From Fluoribacter dumoffii NY 23 (GTDB taxonomy: Bacteria > Pseudomonadota > Gammaproteobacteria > Legionellales > Legionellaceae): 64,000 bases of DNA. Made by a program: the position numbers and the translations under genes. The stretch lies in the NCBI RefSeq assembly GCF_000236165.1, contig NZ_CM001373.1, positions 2,153,893 to 2,217,892 on the forward strand, read 5' to 3'. Positions 34,430 through 43,344 of this stretch are shown here, piece after piece (position 1 is the stretch's first letter; every line of letters begins with the position of its first letter). Under the pieces are notes generated by a model. The model had not been told where the DNA came from. It saw only the letters and a list, made by a program, of their open reading frames with translations, and made no database searches.

Positions 34430-34825
34430 GTGGTGATTGATAAAAAAATTGGGGAATTCGCTAAGATGTTTGGTGTGGGTGTAGAAACCATACGCTACTA
34501 TCAACGACAAGGACTGCTACAAATTCCAGAACATAAAAAGGACGCAAGTGGTATTAGGCGTTATGGCGAACAGGACACACAACGTCTAAAATTTATTCTG
34601 TCCGCGAAGAAAGCAGGATTTACCCTTAAAGAAATCAAAGCCTTGTTAGACTGTGATGCTAAAAATGATCGTGCATATATAAGGGAGGTTTCTCAAAAAC
34701 GCATTGCCATGCTCGATAAAAAAATGGCTGAATTAAAAGAGGCGCGCGATTTTCTGCATCAATTGATAGATGAATGCAGAACAACTACTTCTGAAGCATG
34801 TCCTATTCTACATGCTTTTGAATGA
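34430..34825 (+). CDS. MerR-family metal or thiol-responsive regulator
   Basis: 131 residues. The N-terminal winged helix is canonical (IGEFAKMFGVGVETIRYYQRQGLL ... SGIRRYGEQDTQRLKFILSAKKAGFTLKEIKALL), then a dimerisation helix and a C-terminal metal-loop with C116-x7-C124 (DECRTTTSEACPIL). The C-x7-C spacing is that of CueR-type sensors; the third MerR cysteine position holds Arg, though another Cys is at 75. Start is GTG 34430 or 34433. It should regulate the divergent glutaredoxin/MauE gene. The metal (copper/silver, mercury or other) cannot be fixed from sequence. Confidence 0.83.
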   Translation: MVIDKKIGEFAKMFGVGVETIRYYQRQGLLQIPEHKKDASGIRRYGEQDTQRLKFILSAKKAGFTLKEIKALLDCDAKNDRAYIREVSQKRIAMLDKKMAELKEARDFLHQLIDECRTTTSEACPILHAFE

Positions 34826-34846
34826 GTGGGATGACAATCAGCCTAA

Positions 34847-35017
34847 ATATTTGATGAACGTCAAATACAGCCTTTATTTGTATTTAATGATAACCCATAT
34901 GTTCTTCCTGAAGCTTATATGAAACGGCTTAAATCATTTATTCAGGAACAATTAAATAAAGAAAGAACAAAGCCTCTTTTATTTGTTATTTCCGAATTAC
35001 ATGATAAGCAGATATAA
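34847..35017 (+). pseudogene. Start-less coding remnant after merR
   Basis: 56 open codons following an in-frame TAA, with no standard start. Contains IFDERQIQPLFVFNDNPYVL, then MKRLKSFIQEQLNKERTKP and LLFVISELHDKQI. It looks like the C-terminal end of an unknown gene. An internal ATG exists but would give only 33 residues. Confidence 0.3.
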
Positions 35018-35032
35018 ATGGCAGAAGCAACT

Positions 35033-35590
35033 CTAATCCAGGTTGCATGGAACCGAGCTACCTTGCTTTTTCTTTAACTCATCAACCGTCAATCTCATCT
35101 TATAATGGGGTACCGGATGCCACGAGGCTATAAATTCCCTAGTAATTTCAAAGCCAGCTTTCTGATAGACATGCACGGCACGTGTGTTAGAAATTTCTGG
35201 ATCAATGAATATTATCTTTGCATCCCAGAATTGGCTTAAGATAAATTCATGAATCATCCGAACTGATAACCCTTTCCCTATATAATCCAATCTGCAAATA
35301 AATAAATCCAGAGTAATTCCTCCCTCTGGAAATTCCTCTGATCGTTCTAATTCAGATGTTATTAAATAAGCAAATGGGATCTCCTTATCATAGGCTATCC
35401 AATGAGTTGCCCAAGGTTCTCCTTCATTCAAAAACTCATTGAGATCTTTGATAGTATTACTTAACCCTTCTCCATGGAGCCATTCATTAATATGAGGTTG
35501 ATGAATCCACTCAAGGACAAGAGCCATTTGTGATTTATTTACTGGTTTAAAGACAAAACGATAATCATGGGTAAAGGGTTTTTTGATCAT
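35033..35590 (-). CDS. GNAT acetyltransferase, AAC(6')-like
   Basis: 185 residues. The fold is that of the aminoglycoside 6'-N-acetyltransferase/siderophore acetyltransferase type: PVNKSQMALVLEWIHQPHINEWL at the start, IAYDKEIPFAYLIT, GITLDLFICRLDYIGKGLSVRMIHEFI (acetyl-CoA loop, variant G-K-G-L-S), IFIDPEISNTRAVHVYQKAGFEI. It transfers an acetyl group to an amine; substrate unknown, and resistance should not be assumed. The last residues (KKKQGSSVPCNLD) are encoded in a REP-like repeat, so the C terminus may have been altered by it. Confidence 0.78.
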   Translation of the reverse strand: MIKKPFTHDYRFVFKPVNKSQMALVLEWIHQPHINEWLHGEGLSNTIKDLNEFLNEGEPWATHWIAYDKEIPFAYLITSELERSEEFPEGGITLDLFICRLDYIGKGLSVRMIHEFILSQFWDAKIIFIDPEISNTRAVHVYQKAGFEITREFIASWHPVPHYKMRLTVDELKKKQGSSVPCNLD

Positions 35591-36038
35591 TTAATGACAT
35601 GCAAAAAATTTATATCCAGATTTTATTATATCACTTCTGAATACCGCAATTATAGGTAGTAAGCGTAGCCGATGTTGGCAACCAGGCTATGATTGCTGTT
35701 TTCAAGTCGTGATGTTTTTGGGCAAGGATTTTTCATGGCTTAATTCGCAATCAGGTATCCAGCCGTTGAGGGTATAGTCTATACATCCCTGCTCTCCTCG
35801 GTGCCTGTGTCCCACTGCTTGTCAGCGGGATCCATATACTCTAATAAAGAACTTCAGCATACAAGACAGAGGCAACTCTAATCCCGGTTGCGAGCAACCG
35901 GGCTTTCCTTGGAGAAAGAGTTGCATTTTGTGAGGGAATTTTCTTTTATTCCCTGGATTTACTAAATCGCCCCAGACTGGCGGCTTTATTACTTGCACTA
36001 ACTTTATCTGTATTGGCTTATCAAGGCAAGCCAATTAA
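35591..36038. repeat. Intergenic region with REP-like palindromes
   Basis: About 450 bases without a convincing gene. A perfect CCCGGTTGC-GA-GCAACCGGG hairpin lies at 35883-35902, flanked by CTCTAAT and GCTTTCCTT; the copy at 35033-35065 has the same flanks (CTCTAAT... AGCTACCTTGCT). Near 35657-35700 there is a further variant (AAGCGTAGCCGATGTTGGCAACCAGGCTATG). A TCCCACTGCTTGTCAGCGGGATCC palindrome at about 35810-35833 is another repeat type. Confidence 0.6.
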
Positions 36039-37412
36039 CTAGGCAAACTCGGATTTGCCTGAAAATTCTGGTTTACTAGACCCTGGACGGGATTTCACAT
36101 TCCAGAGCGGCAGCATCATAAAAAATGGAATTAAACAGCAAATAAACAAGGTGAGGAAGAAATTATCCCAGCCGTAATTTTTGATAATTGCACCCAAAGG
36201 AGCACCAGCCAGAACAGCACCTAAGCAGTAAGCGAAGAATCCGGCAAAACCTGTTGCAGTTGCCGCCGCTTTCTTATGTGATAACTCCGCACAGGCCATA
36301 CCGATCATCATTTGTGGTCCAAAAATAAAAAAACCAAAGAAAAAAAGGAACAAGGAATCAAGGAATGGTGTATAGGATTTGGTCAATGTAAAGAGTAACA
36401 AAGTGACAAATACCCCTGCTGTAAAGAGAATATTAATCGGGTTGCGTTTTCCTTGATAGACTTTATCAGAAAGCCAGCCGGCAACGAGATTTCCAAAAAA
36501 GCCGCCAACCTCAAACCATATGATGCAACTACCGGCAGTGATTAAGGAGTATTCCTTCACTTCTGTCAGATACAACATACTCCAGTCATTAAGGGCCGTG
36601 CGGACAATATAAATAAATAAATAAGAAACGGACAAGATCCAAATATATGGATTGCTTAGTACATAATTCCAAAGAATTTCTTTAATTGAGAGCTCTGTTT
36701 TTTCCTGGTGGTGATGTGAACCGGAAAAATCTTCCCGGTATTGTTCTACGGCAGGCAAGCCTAGAGACTGCGGGGTATCTCTTAAACGGTTAATTAAAAA
36801 AATACCCCCTAAAATGCAAATAATTCCTGGCACAAACATGGCTGAACGCCAGCCGAAATATTGCGCGCACATAGCAACAATCAAGGGAATTAAGGCACCA
36901 CCTACGTTATGCGATGTATTCCAAATACTCCACCAACGCCCCCGTTCGTTTTGAGAATACCAATGGGTTAATAATTTAGTACACCCTGGCCAACCCCAGC
37001 CTTGAAACCAACCATTCAATCCCCAGAAAATAGCAAATAACCACCAGGTGGAAGACAATCCAAACAAAATATTAAAAATACCTGTCAGAATCAGCCCAAT
37101 CGCCATTAAATAACGGGGATTGGATTTATCGCCAAGAATTCCACTCAAAAATTTGCTGATCCCATAACTTAAACTCAAAATGCTGGCAATCATTCCCAAT
37201 TCAGTTTTGGTCATCCCCAAAGTGCTTTGTAATGCAGGCATCGCGAAGGTAAAACTTTTGCGGGTGAAATAAAACAGAGCATAGCCTATGTACATTGCAT
37301 AAAAGGTACGGATACGCCAATAACGATATTGCCGGTTAACAATGGCTTTATCCTCAATGGTATCAAGATAAGGAGCAGGCTTTAGAAATTTCAACACTGG
37401 CATGATTTCCAT
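36039..37412 (-). CDS. Organophosphate:phosphate antiporter-type MFS transporter (UhpC/GlpT-like)
   Basis: 457 residues from the ATG at 37412; a TTG at 37472 would add 20. Twelve membrane spans; the N-terminal NRQYRYWRIRTFYAMYIGYALFYFTRKSFTFAMPAL and GWFQGWGWPGCTKLLTHWYSQNERGRWWSIWNTSHNVGGALIP are the OPA-family signature that binds sugar phosphates or glycerol-3-phosphate. UhpC sensors and transporters share this. It exchanges a phosphorylated metabolite for phosphate, plausible for an intracellular bacterium drawing on host sugar phosphates. There is no uhpAB nearby, so transport is likelier than sensing. C terminus is Ser/Lys-rich. Confidence 0.85.
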   Translation of the reverse strand: MEIMPVLKFLKPAPYLDTIEDKAIVNRQYRYWRIRTFYAMYIGYALFYFTRKSFTFAMPALQSTLGMTKTELGMIASILSLSYGISKFLSGILGDKSNPRYLMAIGLILTGIFNILFGLSSTWWLFAIFWGLNGWFQGWGWPGCTKLLTHWYSQNERGRWWSIWNTSHNVGGALIPLIVAMCAQYFGWRSAMFVPGIICILGGIFLINRLRDTPQSLGLPAVEQYREDFSGSHHHQEKTELSIKEILWNYVLSNPYIWILSVSYLFIYIVRTALNDWSMLYLTEVKEYSLITAGSCIIWFEVGGFFGNLVAGWLSDKVYQGKRNPINILFTAGVFVTLLLFTLTKSYTPFLDSLFLFFFGFFIFGPQMMIGMACAELSHKKAAATATGFAGFFAYCLGAVLAGAPLGAIIKNYGWDNFFLTLFICCLIPFFMMLPLWNVKSRPGSSKPEFSGKSEFA

Positions 37413-37583
37413 ATCACGGAAAAAAATAAGATTAGAATGTAACTCGCACAGTATGTCAAATCTTTTTAACAAAAAAAGATAGCGGGATTAGACCTATTGA
37501 TCATAAATTTTTTAAAAATTTCAATGGAAATATTGAGTAATTATAAATAAGCTACTCGATTTGTGTGAAAGGGATTTGTTGAA

Positions 37584-39230
37584 ATGAAAGAACTAGTTAA
37601 CTTATTAGAACAAGATCAAATCGACTTTGATAATTACAAACGTCCTGAAGTCTTAATGGTTTTAAGAAGAAAATTTCGTACTCAAAAAGAGTGGATTATT
37701 GCTTCTATCGCCCAATATGATTTTGATGAAAAAGAATTATCAAAAGTCAAACATGCCATTTTAAATGGGGACCTTCGCGTAACCGATCTTCTGGAGCGCC
37801 CGTTTTCCCACTATTTTTGGAGTTTCCTCACCTTTAAGTGGGGGGAAATTCTTGCGGGTGGAAAAAGATTATCTAAGGAAGAAGTCTTGCAAATTGCTAC
37901 CTGTTCCAGCAAGGGCCAGGAATTTACCAGAACCCCGATCCAAAATAGAAACAGGCTGATAAAAGGGGTGCCATTAGTCATTGGCAAGGTCGTTACTTCC
38001 ATGGCACTTTGTATGGTATTTTGTCTGGGATTATTAAGTACTTTAGGAGCTCCTTTTGCCCTAAGCCTTGCCTTGGCGATAGTACTTTCCTTATGCAACG
38101 GAGTAGTTTGTTTATTAAGCCGTGGGAAAGCCATGCTTGATAGTGCAGGCTTTCAACCGCAAAAACAAAAAACGTTTAAAACCCTTGAAGAGAACCTAGA
38201 ACAAAAAACGATATACGATAGGGGTCAGAAATTATTTTTTGGTATCGTAACCTTGCTGGCCTGTATTTCTGCCGGTATTTCCGGATATGCAGGTCTCGTA
38301 GGACTCCTCTCTTTTCTGGGGCTTGGGATGCTTGCCTCCAACCCGCTAGTTTTAACCGCTACGGTGGGGCTGTCTTTGGTTGCAGCTGTCTCCTTTTATT
38401 CATTTCAAGCTGTGGGCATACGGGAAAACTATACAAAATTTAAAAATCTCTTTATTGAAGATTATAAAAAACCTTATGGTCTTTGGCGATGCGTCTTATT
38501 AGGAGCAGTAAGTACGGTTTTTTTAGCTGTCTATGCGACGCTAACCTGGTTCACTACCGTTTCAGGGGTTAACAAGCTTTTTAATGCTTTAGGTGCGAAA
38601 CCTGATACCTTTTTAGCACATGTCCTGGCCATGATATGTACTACCACAACCATGGTTGTTAATACTTTTTCACAAGTATATAAGGTCTTTAACCCGAAAA
38701 CGTATGTGGATCTGAAAGAAAAATTTGAATCAATAAAGCAACCACCGGAAGAATCCCAAACCAAAGCGCAAAAGATAAAGCATGTAGCCCTCAATATGCT
38801 CAAATTATTTGCTTTGATTGGAGATTCTCTTGCTTATTCTGTAGCTGGAGGAATCCGAAGCGGAATTCATATTGGGGAAACGCTGGGAGAAGCTATTGGG
38901 GCAAGGCTTGCATTAACTATTACTATGGCAATATTGTCTCCAGTCGTTTTGGTATTCGTATCGGTCGCTTTTACTTGGCCTGCCGTTTTTCAGAGTAAAA
39001 AATCGTCTCAAGATCCTTCAATGGAGAAGCCCTTGATAGACAAAAGGGATCAAAACCATACCCCAGATGCACTTCCCAAATATACTCTTTTACCAACATC
39101 AGAACACTCTCACAAATCGCGCAAGGGGATAAAGTTTTTTGCTGCGAGTCAGAATAGTGAGGATACATTTGAGTCTAATTGTAGCTCTACTTTAGACGGA
39201 GAAACCCTTGTCACATCATCCACGTTATAA
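37584..39230 (+). CDS. Multi-span membrane protein of unknown function
   Basis: 548 residues. A soluble N-terminal part (~130 residues, K/E/D-rich) precedes six to eight hydrophobic segments (about residues 133-175, 212-280, 300-325, 345-365 and 405-465), then a soluble tail of ~80 residues, Ser/Lys/Thr-rich and ending in an acidic stretch (NSEDTFESNCSSTLDGETLVTSSTL). I recognise no family. In a Legionella genome this style fits a membrane-inserting Dot/Icm substrate; that is inference. GGGATTTG precedes the ATG; the gene is divergent from the transporter and is followed by REP-like repeats. Confidence 0.65.
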   Translation: MKELVNLLEQDQIDFDNYKRPEVLMVLRRKFRTQKEWIIASIAQYDFDEKELSKVKHAILNGDLRVTDLLERPFSHYFWSFLTFKWGEILAGGKRLSKEEVLQIATCSSKGQEFTRTPIQNRNRLIKGVPLVIGKVVTSMALCMVFCLGLLSTLGAPFALSLALAIVLSLCNGVVCLLSRGKAMLDSAGFQPQKQKTFKTLEENLEQKTIYDRGQKLFFGIVTLLACISAGISGYAGLVGLLSFLGLGMLASNPLVLTATVGLSLVAAVSFYSFQAVGIRENYTKFKNLFIEDYKKPYGLWRCVLLGAVSTVFLAVYATLTWFTTVSGVNKLFNALGAKPDTFLAHVLAMICTTTTMVVNTFSQVYKVFNPKTYVDLKEKFESIKQPPEESQTKAQKIKHVALNMLKLFALIGDSLAYSVAGGIRSGIHIGETLGEAIGARLALTITMAILSPVVLVFVSVAFTWPAVFQSKKSSQDPSMEKPLIDKRDQNHTPDALPKYTLLPTSEHSHKSRKGIKFFAASQNSEDTFESNCSSTLDGETLVTSSTL

Positions 39231-39549
39231 GAATGCAGCAAGCGTAGCCCGGTTGCGTACAACCGGGAAAATGCTTTTTAAATACAATTTTTCATCCTGC
39301 CTTCCCAAATCATTTTAAGTTATTTCCTTTATATCTAGTAAGACAACAACTGTTTTAATCACGGTTGCAAGTAACCAGGCTACCTTACAAGTCTTTCATG
39401 CAGGCGTGTATTTTTAAAAATCACACGAGGCAGCTTTCGAAATTGCATCGAGAATATTCTGGACATGGGCGGTAATTCTGAGAACCATAGGCTAAGTGCA
39501 GCGAGGCTTAATCACCATTTGGGCGCCTTTATTGATTATGAAGATCGAT
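39231..39549. repeat. Pair of REP-like elements after the membrane protein
   Basis: AGCAAGCGTAGCCCGGTTG...CAACCGGG at 39238-39267 (stem CCCGGTTG/CAACCGGG, loop CGTA) and, about 100 bases on, a related but degraded copy in the opposite orientation, ACGGTTGCAAGTAACCAGGCTACC at 39361-39384. The inverted pairing is like that of BIME-type REP doublets. No gene in the ~320-base gap. Confidence 0.6.
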
Positions 39550-42366
39550 CTACCCTTTTAAAGTTTGCTCTGATAGAACTATCTCTGGCGTTGTCTCCGC
39601 CCTACCTGTATCTTTTGGCGAAGGGAAGAAGCTATTCTTGGAAAAGATGGCTTTTTTGGCCTTAAGAATTTTATCTAGAGATTCATCAACAAATTCTTTG
39701 ACTAAATCAATTTGAGCGTCTTGATCCTCTGGAGCAGGAATATTTTTTAACTCAGCTATTCTTGCCACTGCTGTCCGAAGATAGGGTTTATCCAAGTAAA
39801 GTTCATATAACGCCTTATCCTGAAGAGTTTTCTTTAACTGTACAATTTGTGATTCGGCTATTTTGGTAACATCTGACTTTTTTATTTTACAATTCGGATC
39901 AGCCAGGGCTAAAAGGCATTCAACACCGAATTTAGGACAAAAGTAAGGGGATTGTCTATCTCCAAGAAAGGAAGCTATAAAATAAGAAGATTTAGCATCA
40001 TTAAATGGATTAGCCCCATGAACAAGGAGTACTCGGGCAATCTCAGGCTTTTCCAGCACCCTTCGGGTAAAGATGGTCTCACAGCTGTATTTGCAGGCTT
40101 TATTCGGATTAGCGCCAAACCCCAGAATGGTTTTTATGGTATCGAGATCACCATATTGTAACACATGGTATAAAGGGCTACGACCCGAAGCATCCCATTT
40201 ATTCGGACCTTTTTTAGCCAAAGTAATTAATTCATTGTTATGTTTCTCGACAATACTATTGAATCTCTCATAGAGTCCCTTAAATTTTAAATTTACAGAT
40301 TCGTTTTTATAATTACTGAAAACTTCCTGAATCGCTTTTAGCTGCTCTGATATTTCTACTCGATATTGTTTTACTATGGATGGATTCTTTGTTAAAAACC
40401 GCCCCCATTCTTGAATCTTTTGCTCGATTTCATTGTCGGCAGGAAGAAAATGAAGCGGTATATCGGCATTGTTAACAGTACTAGAGAAAATCTTAGTAAT
40501 TAAATCCTGGGTGACCGTTTTATTGTTAATGATATTTAATTCATTCGTGAATGCAACCTTATGCCTCTCCAAAAGATTATCAAGTCCTTTGGCTAGTCTT
40601 TCGTTAAGAATATCTACCGCCTCGTTTTGGGAGTACTCTTTATTAAACCGATATAAGGAATATTTTGGAGCATTTTCTGCATCCAAAGACTTGATAAGAA
40701 TTGGGATACCGTTATTTTGCTCAGATAGCTTTTGCAAAAATTGCAGTTTTTCTGGCTCACTTTTTCCTTTGAGTTCAGGACAATCCGCGGATATAAACCC
40801 GATATCATAATTCAAGTTACCTTTTTCTACTAAAGATGAAATATGGGATATATTAAATTTATCTTTTAGAAATATTTCAATACTGTCTTCCGGTTTAGCA
40901 GCATCTGCAAAAATGGTGTGGGATAAATTTTTTTTCAAATCGACTTTATCACCTTTTTCACGTTTCTCCACAGCATTTTCCAGCAGTTCAGCTACAAAAT
41001 TGCGACCTATATCCAATTTCCTGAACCGGCGAACACCCTGCATGACTAAACGCGCGAACGCGGCATTTTTGGAACATAGGCTGTCGTATTGGGCCATATG
41101 TGCTGGTAAGTCGCTAGAGCCACCTGTAGGAACTTCTCCCAATAATTTTGCAGACTCTAAACCATTATTAAGCCCATGCCCAACCGGATAGTTTGGGGTA
41201 AAATAGGCATCCCCAATTAAATAGAAAGCGTGTCCATTTGCTTGGGTTGCGGCCTTATTTGCTTGTTTACTCCCCCCTTGGAAAGTTAGAATTTTCAGGT
41301 TGTTTTTTTCAGCCCGCGTTTTACTTGCAGTAATGGTGACAGCCAATTCGTTTTCATTTATCCCTAAATAATCTGCGGCGGATCTTCTCACATAGCTTAA
41401 AACTAAATTTTGTTTTTGGTTCTTAGTTCGTGCTAGCTGTACTTCTAAATTAGCGAGCGAATTTTCACTGGCCCGATCTGGGCTTATTGTTTCCCGCAGC
41501 TTTTTAATCCGTTTATCTAATAAGCTTATTTGCTGGTTTAATCCTTGAATTTTATCAAATATTTCTTTGGGTATTTCACCAATAAAGCCCAGCTTTACCG
41601 ATTTTTTTTGGCTTTTTTCATGAGAACTCTTATCAAATCTTAAAAAATAAAGCTGGCTTTCAGTCACTTGCGCATCATTTTCATTTTCCAAAAAAGATGA
41701 TACAAATTCCTTTTCTGGTAATGCTAGCTCCTGACCATTTTTTAATGATATTTTTACATAGGCGCCTAAGTGGAAAGTTTTCTCCAAATGTTGCATATCA
41801 CTGGGCGTTGTACGCTCTATTCTTTCAGGCTCATCCAGTGATGGATTAACCAAGTCCAAAGTAGATGAACTGGCGCCATCTGCGCCCACCAGATGGGTAA
41901 ATCGAATCTGTTTTTCCTGACCTCTTGTAATAATGGATGCTTCCCCCTCTCCAAGGTTTACTCCTTCTTTCAATGTGGTTTCATATAAAATCTCGACCGG
42001 TCCTATGTCCCCAGTTTGACTCTGATTTTTAATTCGATTTAAAATGAATCGTTGAACGGTGGAAAGTTTTATCTCGGCAGAAGTACTCAAAGAATCTAGA
42101 AAAGCAATATCCCTCTCATCAAGGCTTTCTCCTTGTCCAATCATATCCATTAATTGTGCTTTTCTGCTTGGCTCCAGAACGATTACTTGTGGTCTAATTG
42201 CCGCCGTACTTTCTGAACGTTTTTCAATAATTAATACCTTATTTTTATTGTCCTTATTTTTATTTTTTTTTGCTGTTTCATATGCGGCAGCCAGCCCGAC
42301 AGGGCCCATTCCCACTATTAATAAATCGTATGGTGCGGATGGATTAGCATTTGGATCGGTGTACAT
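39550..42366 (-). CDS. FAD-dependent monooxygenase fused to ankyrin repeats
   Basis: 938 residues. The N-terminal ~430 form a PHBH-type FAD enzyme: DLLIVGMGPVGLAAAYE (GxGxxG, residues ~15-31), RPQVIVLEPSRK, THLVGADGASSSTLDLV (DG motif) and the late FYLIGDAYFTPNYPVGHGLNNGLESAKLLGEV (GD motif). A long helical middle follows. Residues ~735-830 hold two or three ankyrin-like units (GRSPLYHVLQYGDLDTIKTILGFGANPN ... PEIARVLLVHGANPF). Combining an oxidoreductase with eukaryote-like ankyrins fits a translocated effector, comparable in concept to MICAL flavoproteins; that is inference. The extreme C terminus (PSPKDTGRAETTPEIVLSEQTLKG) is polar. Confidence 0.8.
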   Translation of the reverse strand: MYTDPNANPSAPYDLLIVGMGPVGLAAAYETAKKNKNKDNKNKVLIIEKRSESTAAIRPQVIVLEPSRKAQLMDMIGQGESLDERDIAFLDSLSTSAEIKLSTVQRFILNRIKNQSQTGDIGPVEILYETTLKEGVNLGEGEASIITRGQEKQIRFTHLVGADGASSSTLDLVNPSLDEPERIERTTPSDMQHLEKTFHLGAYVKISLKNGQELALPEKEFVSSFLENENDAQVTESQLYFLRFDKSSHEKSQKKSVKLGFIGEIPKEIFDKIQGLNQQISLLDKRIKKLRETISPDRASENSLANLEVQLARTKNQKQNLVLSYVRRSAADYLGINENELAVTITASKTRAEKNNLKILTFQGGSKQANKAATQANGHAFYLIGDAYFTPNYPVGHGLNNGLESAKLLGEVPTGGSSDLPAHMAQYDSLCSKNAAFARLVMQGVRRFRKLDIGRNFVAELLENAVEKREKGDKVDLKKNLSHTIFADAAKPEDSIEIFLKDKFNISHISSLVEKGNLNYDIGFISADCPELKGKSEPEKLQFLQKLSEQNNGIPILIKSLDAENAPKYSLYRFNKEYSQNEAVDILNERLAKGLDNLLERHKVAFTNELNIINNKTVTQDLITKIFSSTVNNADIPLHFLPADNEIEQKIQEWGRFLTKNPSIVKQYRVEISEQLKAIQEVFSNYKNESVNLKFKGLYERFNSIVEKHNNELITLAKKGPNKWDASGRSPLYHVLQYGDLDTIKTILGFGANPNKACKYSCETIFTRRVLEKPEIARVLLVHGANPFNDAKSSYFIASFLGDRQSPYFCPKFGVECLLALADPNCKIKKSDVTKIAESQIVQLKKTLQDKALYELYLDKPYLRTAVARIAELKNIPAPEDQDAQIDLVKEFVDESLDKILKAKKAIFSKNSFFPSPKDTGRAETTPEIVLSEQTLKG

Positions 42367-42681
42367 AATATGATCTCATTGAGGGAAATCTATAAATATT
42401 ATAGACAATTTTCTCCTCTTTGATCTAAATTTGCTCAACACGAAAACTATCAAAGCGAGGAATTTTGATAATAAAAAGAAATTAAATAGGTGATAATTTT
42501 GATGCGGGAATAATCCTCTTCTTCGCTTGCTGCATGAAGGCTAGTCTTCTTCAAAGCGGTGACTGGAACAATCGCTCCAATCGATTGCTCTAAAACCACC
42601 TGTATTGATAAGTAACAACCTGGAAGGTTCTTCGCTCCAGGTTGTATTGAGACTAATTGAATTAGGAATTGAGTGTCGTAA
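42367..42681. other. Spacer with terminator-like hairpin
   Basis: About 315 bases between the FAD/ankyrin gene and the Cys-rich gene. The only clear element is the hairpin at 42615-42645; the promoter of the FAD/ankyrin gene must lie at the left end. Confidence 0.4.
42615..42645 (-). terminator. 10-bp-stem hairpin downstream of the Cys-rich gene
   Basis: ACAACCTGGA (42615-42624) and TCCAGGTTGT (42636-42645) pair perfectly around an 11-base loop, 37 bases past the stop of the minus-strand gene. No long T tract follows. Confidence 0.5.
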
Positions 42682-42981
42682 TTAATGCATGGCTTTTAAA
42701 CAGCCTTGGCAACACGCTTTGATTTGCTCTTTCAAAGTGGCCGTACTCTGTGTTGAAGTAACTCCAAGTCCACAACCTGCCAGACATTGAAGAACTTCTT
42801 TCGCTGTACCTCGAGTTGTTGAACGATTAACACAACTGTCTACACAAGTTTTATCTCCCTTACAATTTGCCATGCACTTGGATAGATTATCAACATTTAC
42901 CGTCTCTGCTTGCACCTCTGAAAAAAGAAAACCCAGACCAACAATTAAAGCTAACACCATAGCCCGATTATTTCTAAACAT
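42682..42981 (-). CDS. Small Cys-rich secreted protein
   Basis: 99 residues from the ATG at 42981, which has a perfect AAGGAGGA ribosome site 7 bases upstream; a longer frame from 43005 would read through that site and is rejected. Signal peptide MFRNNRAMVLALIVGLGFLFSEVQA. The mature ~74 residues carry eleven Cys in CxxxC pairs (KCMANCKGDKTCVDSC ... LQCLAGCGLG ... ACCQGCLKAMH), which suggests a disulfide-stapled helical hairpin in the periplasm or outside, or metal binding. I know no family name for it. Strong translation signals suggest high expression. Confidence 0.7.
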   Translation of the reverse strand: MFRNNRAMVLALIVGLGFLFSEVQAETVNVDNLSKCMANCKGDKTCVDSCVNRSTTRGTAKEVLQCLAGCGLGVTSTQSTATLKEQIKACCQGCLKAMH

Positions 42982-43344
42982 GTTCCATCCTCCTTGAACA
43001 CTCATCTAAACCTTTTAGAGAATACTCATACTAGTATAGTCAAAACTAGAATGATAAAAAAATGAGCACCCATTCCAATTGCAACACTTACGCTTCCAAA
43101 TTTTCAGACCTTTTGTAATTCCTAACGAAGGTAGATTTACTACGGGATGGATAATTGTTGTACCGACTTGAAATACTGGAAGGTATAAAGCTAGATCTAC
43201 CGTGAGGAGTGCAGAATTTCCATAGTTTACTCTATTAACCCTGGCCACTAAAAAAATGCACCACCACTTCATGCAATGGTGATGCATTTATTGAAACTTG
43301 TGCCATTTGCTTGTTTGCTGTAGGCGCTATCTACCTCAAGCTGG
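42982..43344. other. Gene-free spacer
   Basis: About 360 bases. An open frame of 90 codons on the minus strand (43015-43287) lacks a ribosome site and has an unusual Trp/His/Cys-rich start, so I do not call it. Nothing else is clear except the expected promoter of the Cys-rich gene near 43020-43060. Confidence 0.35.

Noticed and set aside
35822..36034. 70-codon minus-strand ORF after the transporter
   Set aside because: It reads through REP-like repeat sequence and lacks a start signal.
43015..43287. 90-codon minus-strand ORF next to the Cys-rich gene
   Set aside because: No ribosome site, and its unusual Trp/His/Cys-rich start does not look like a real coding region.
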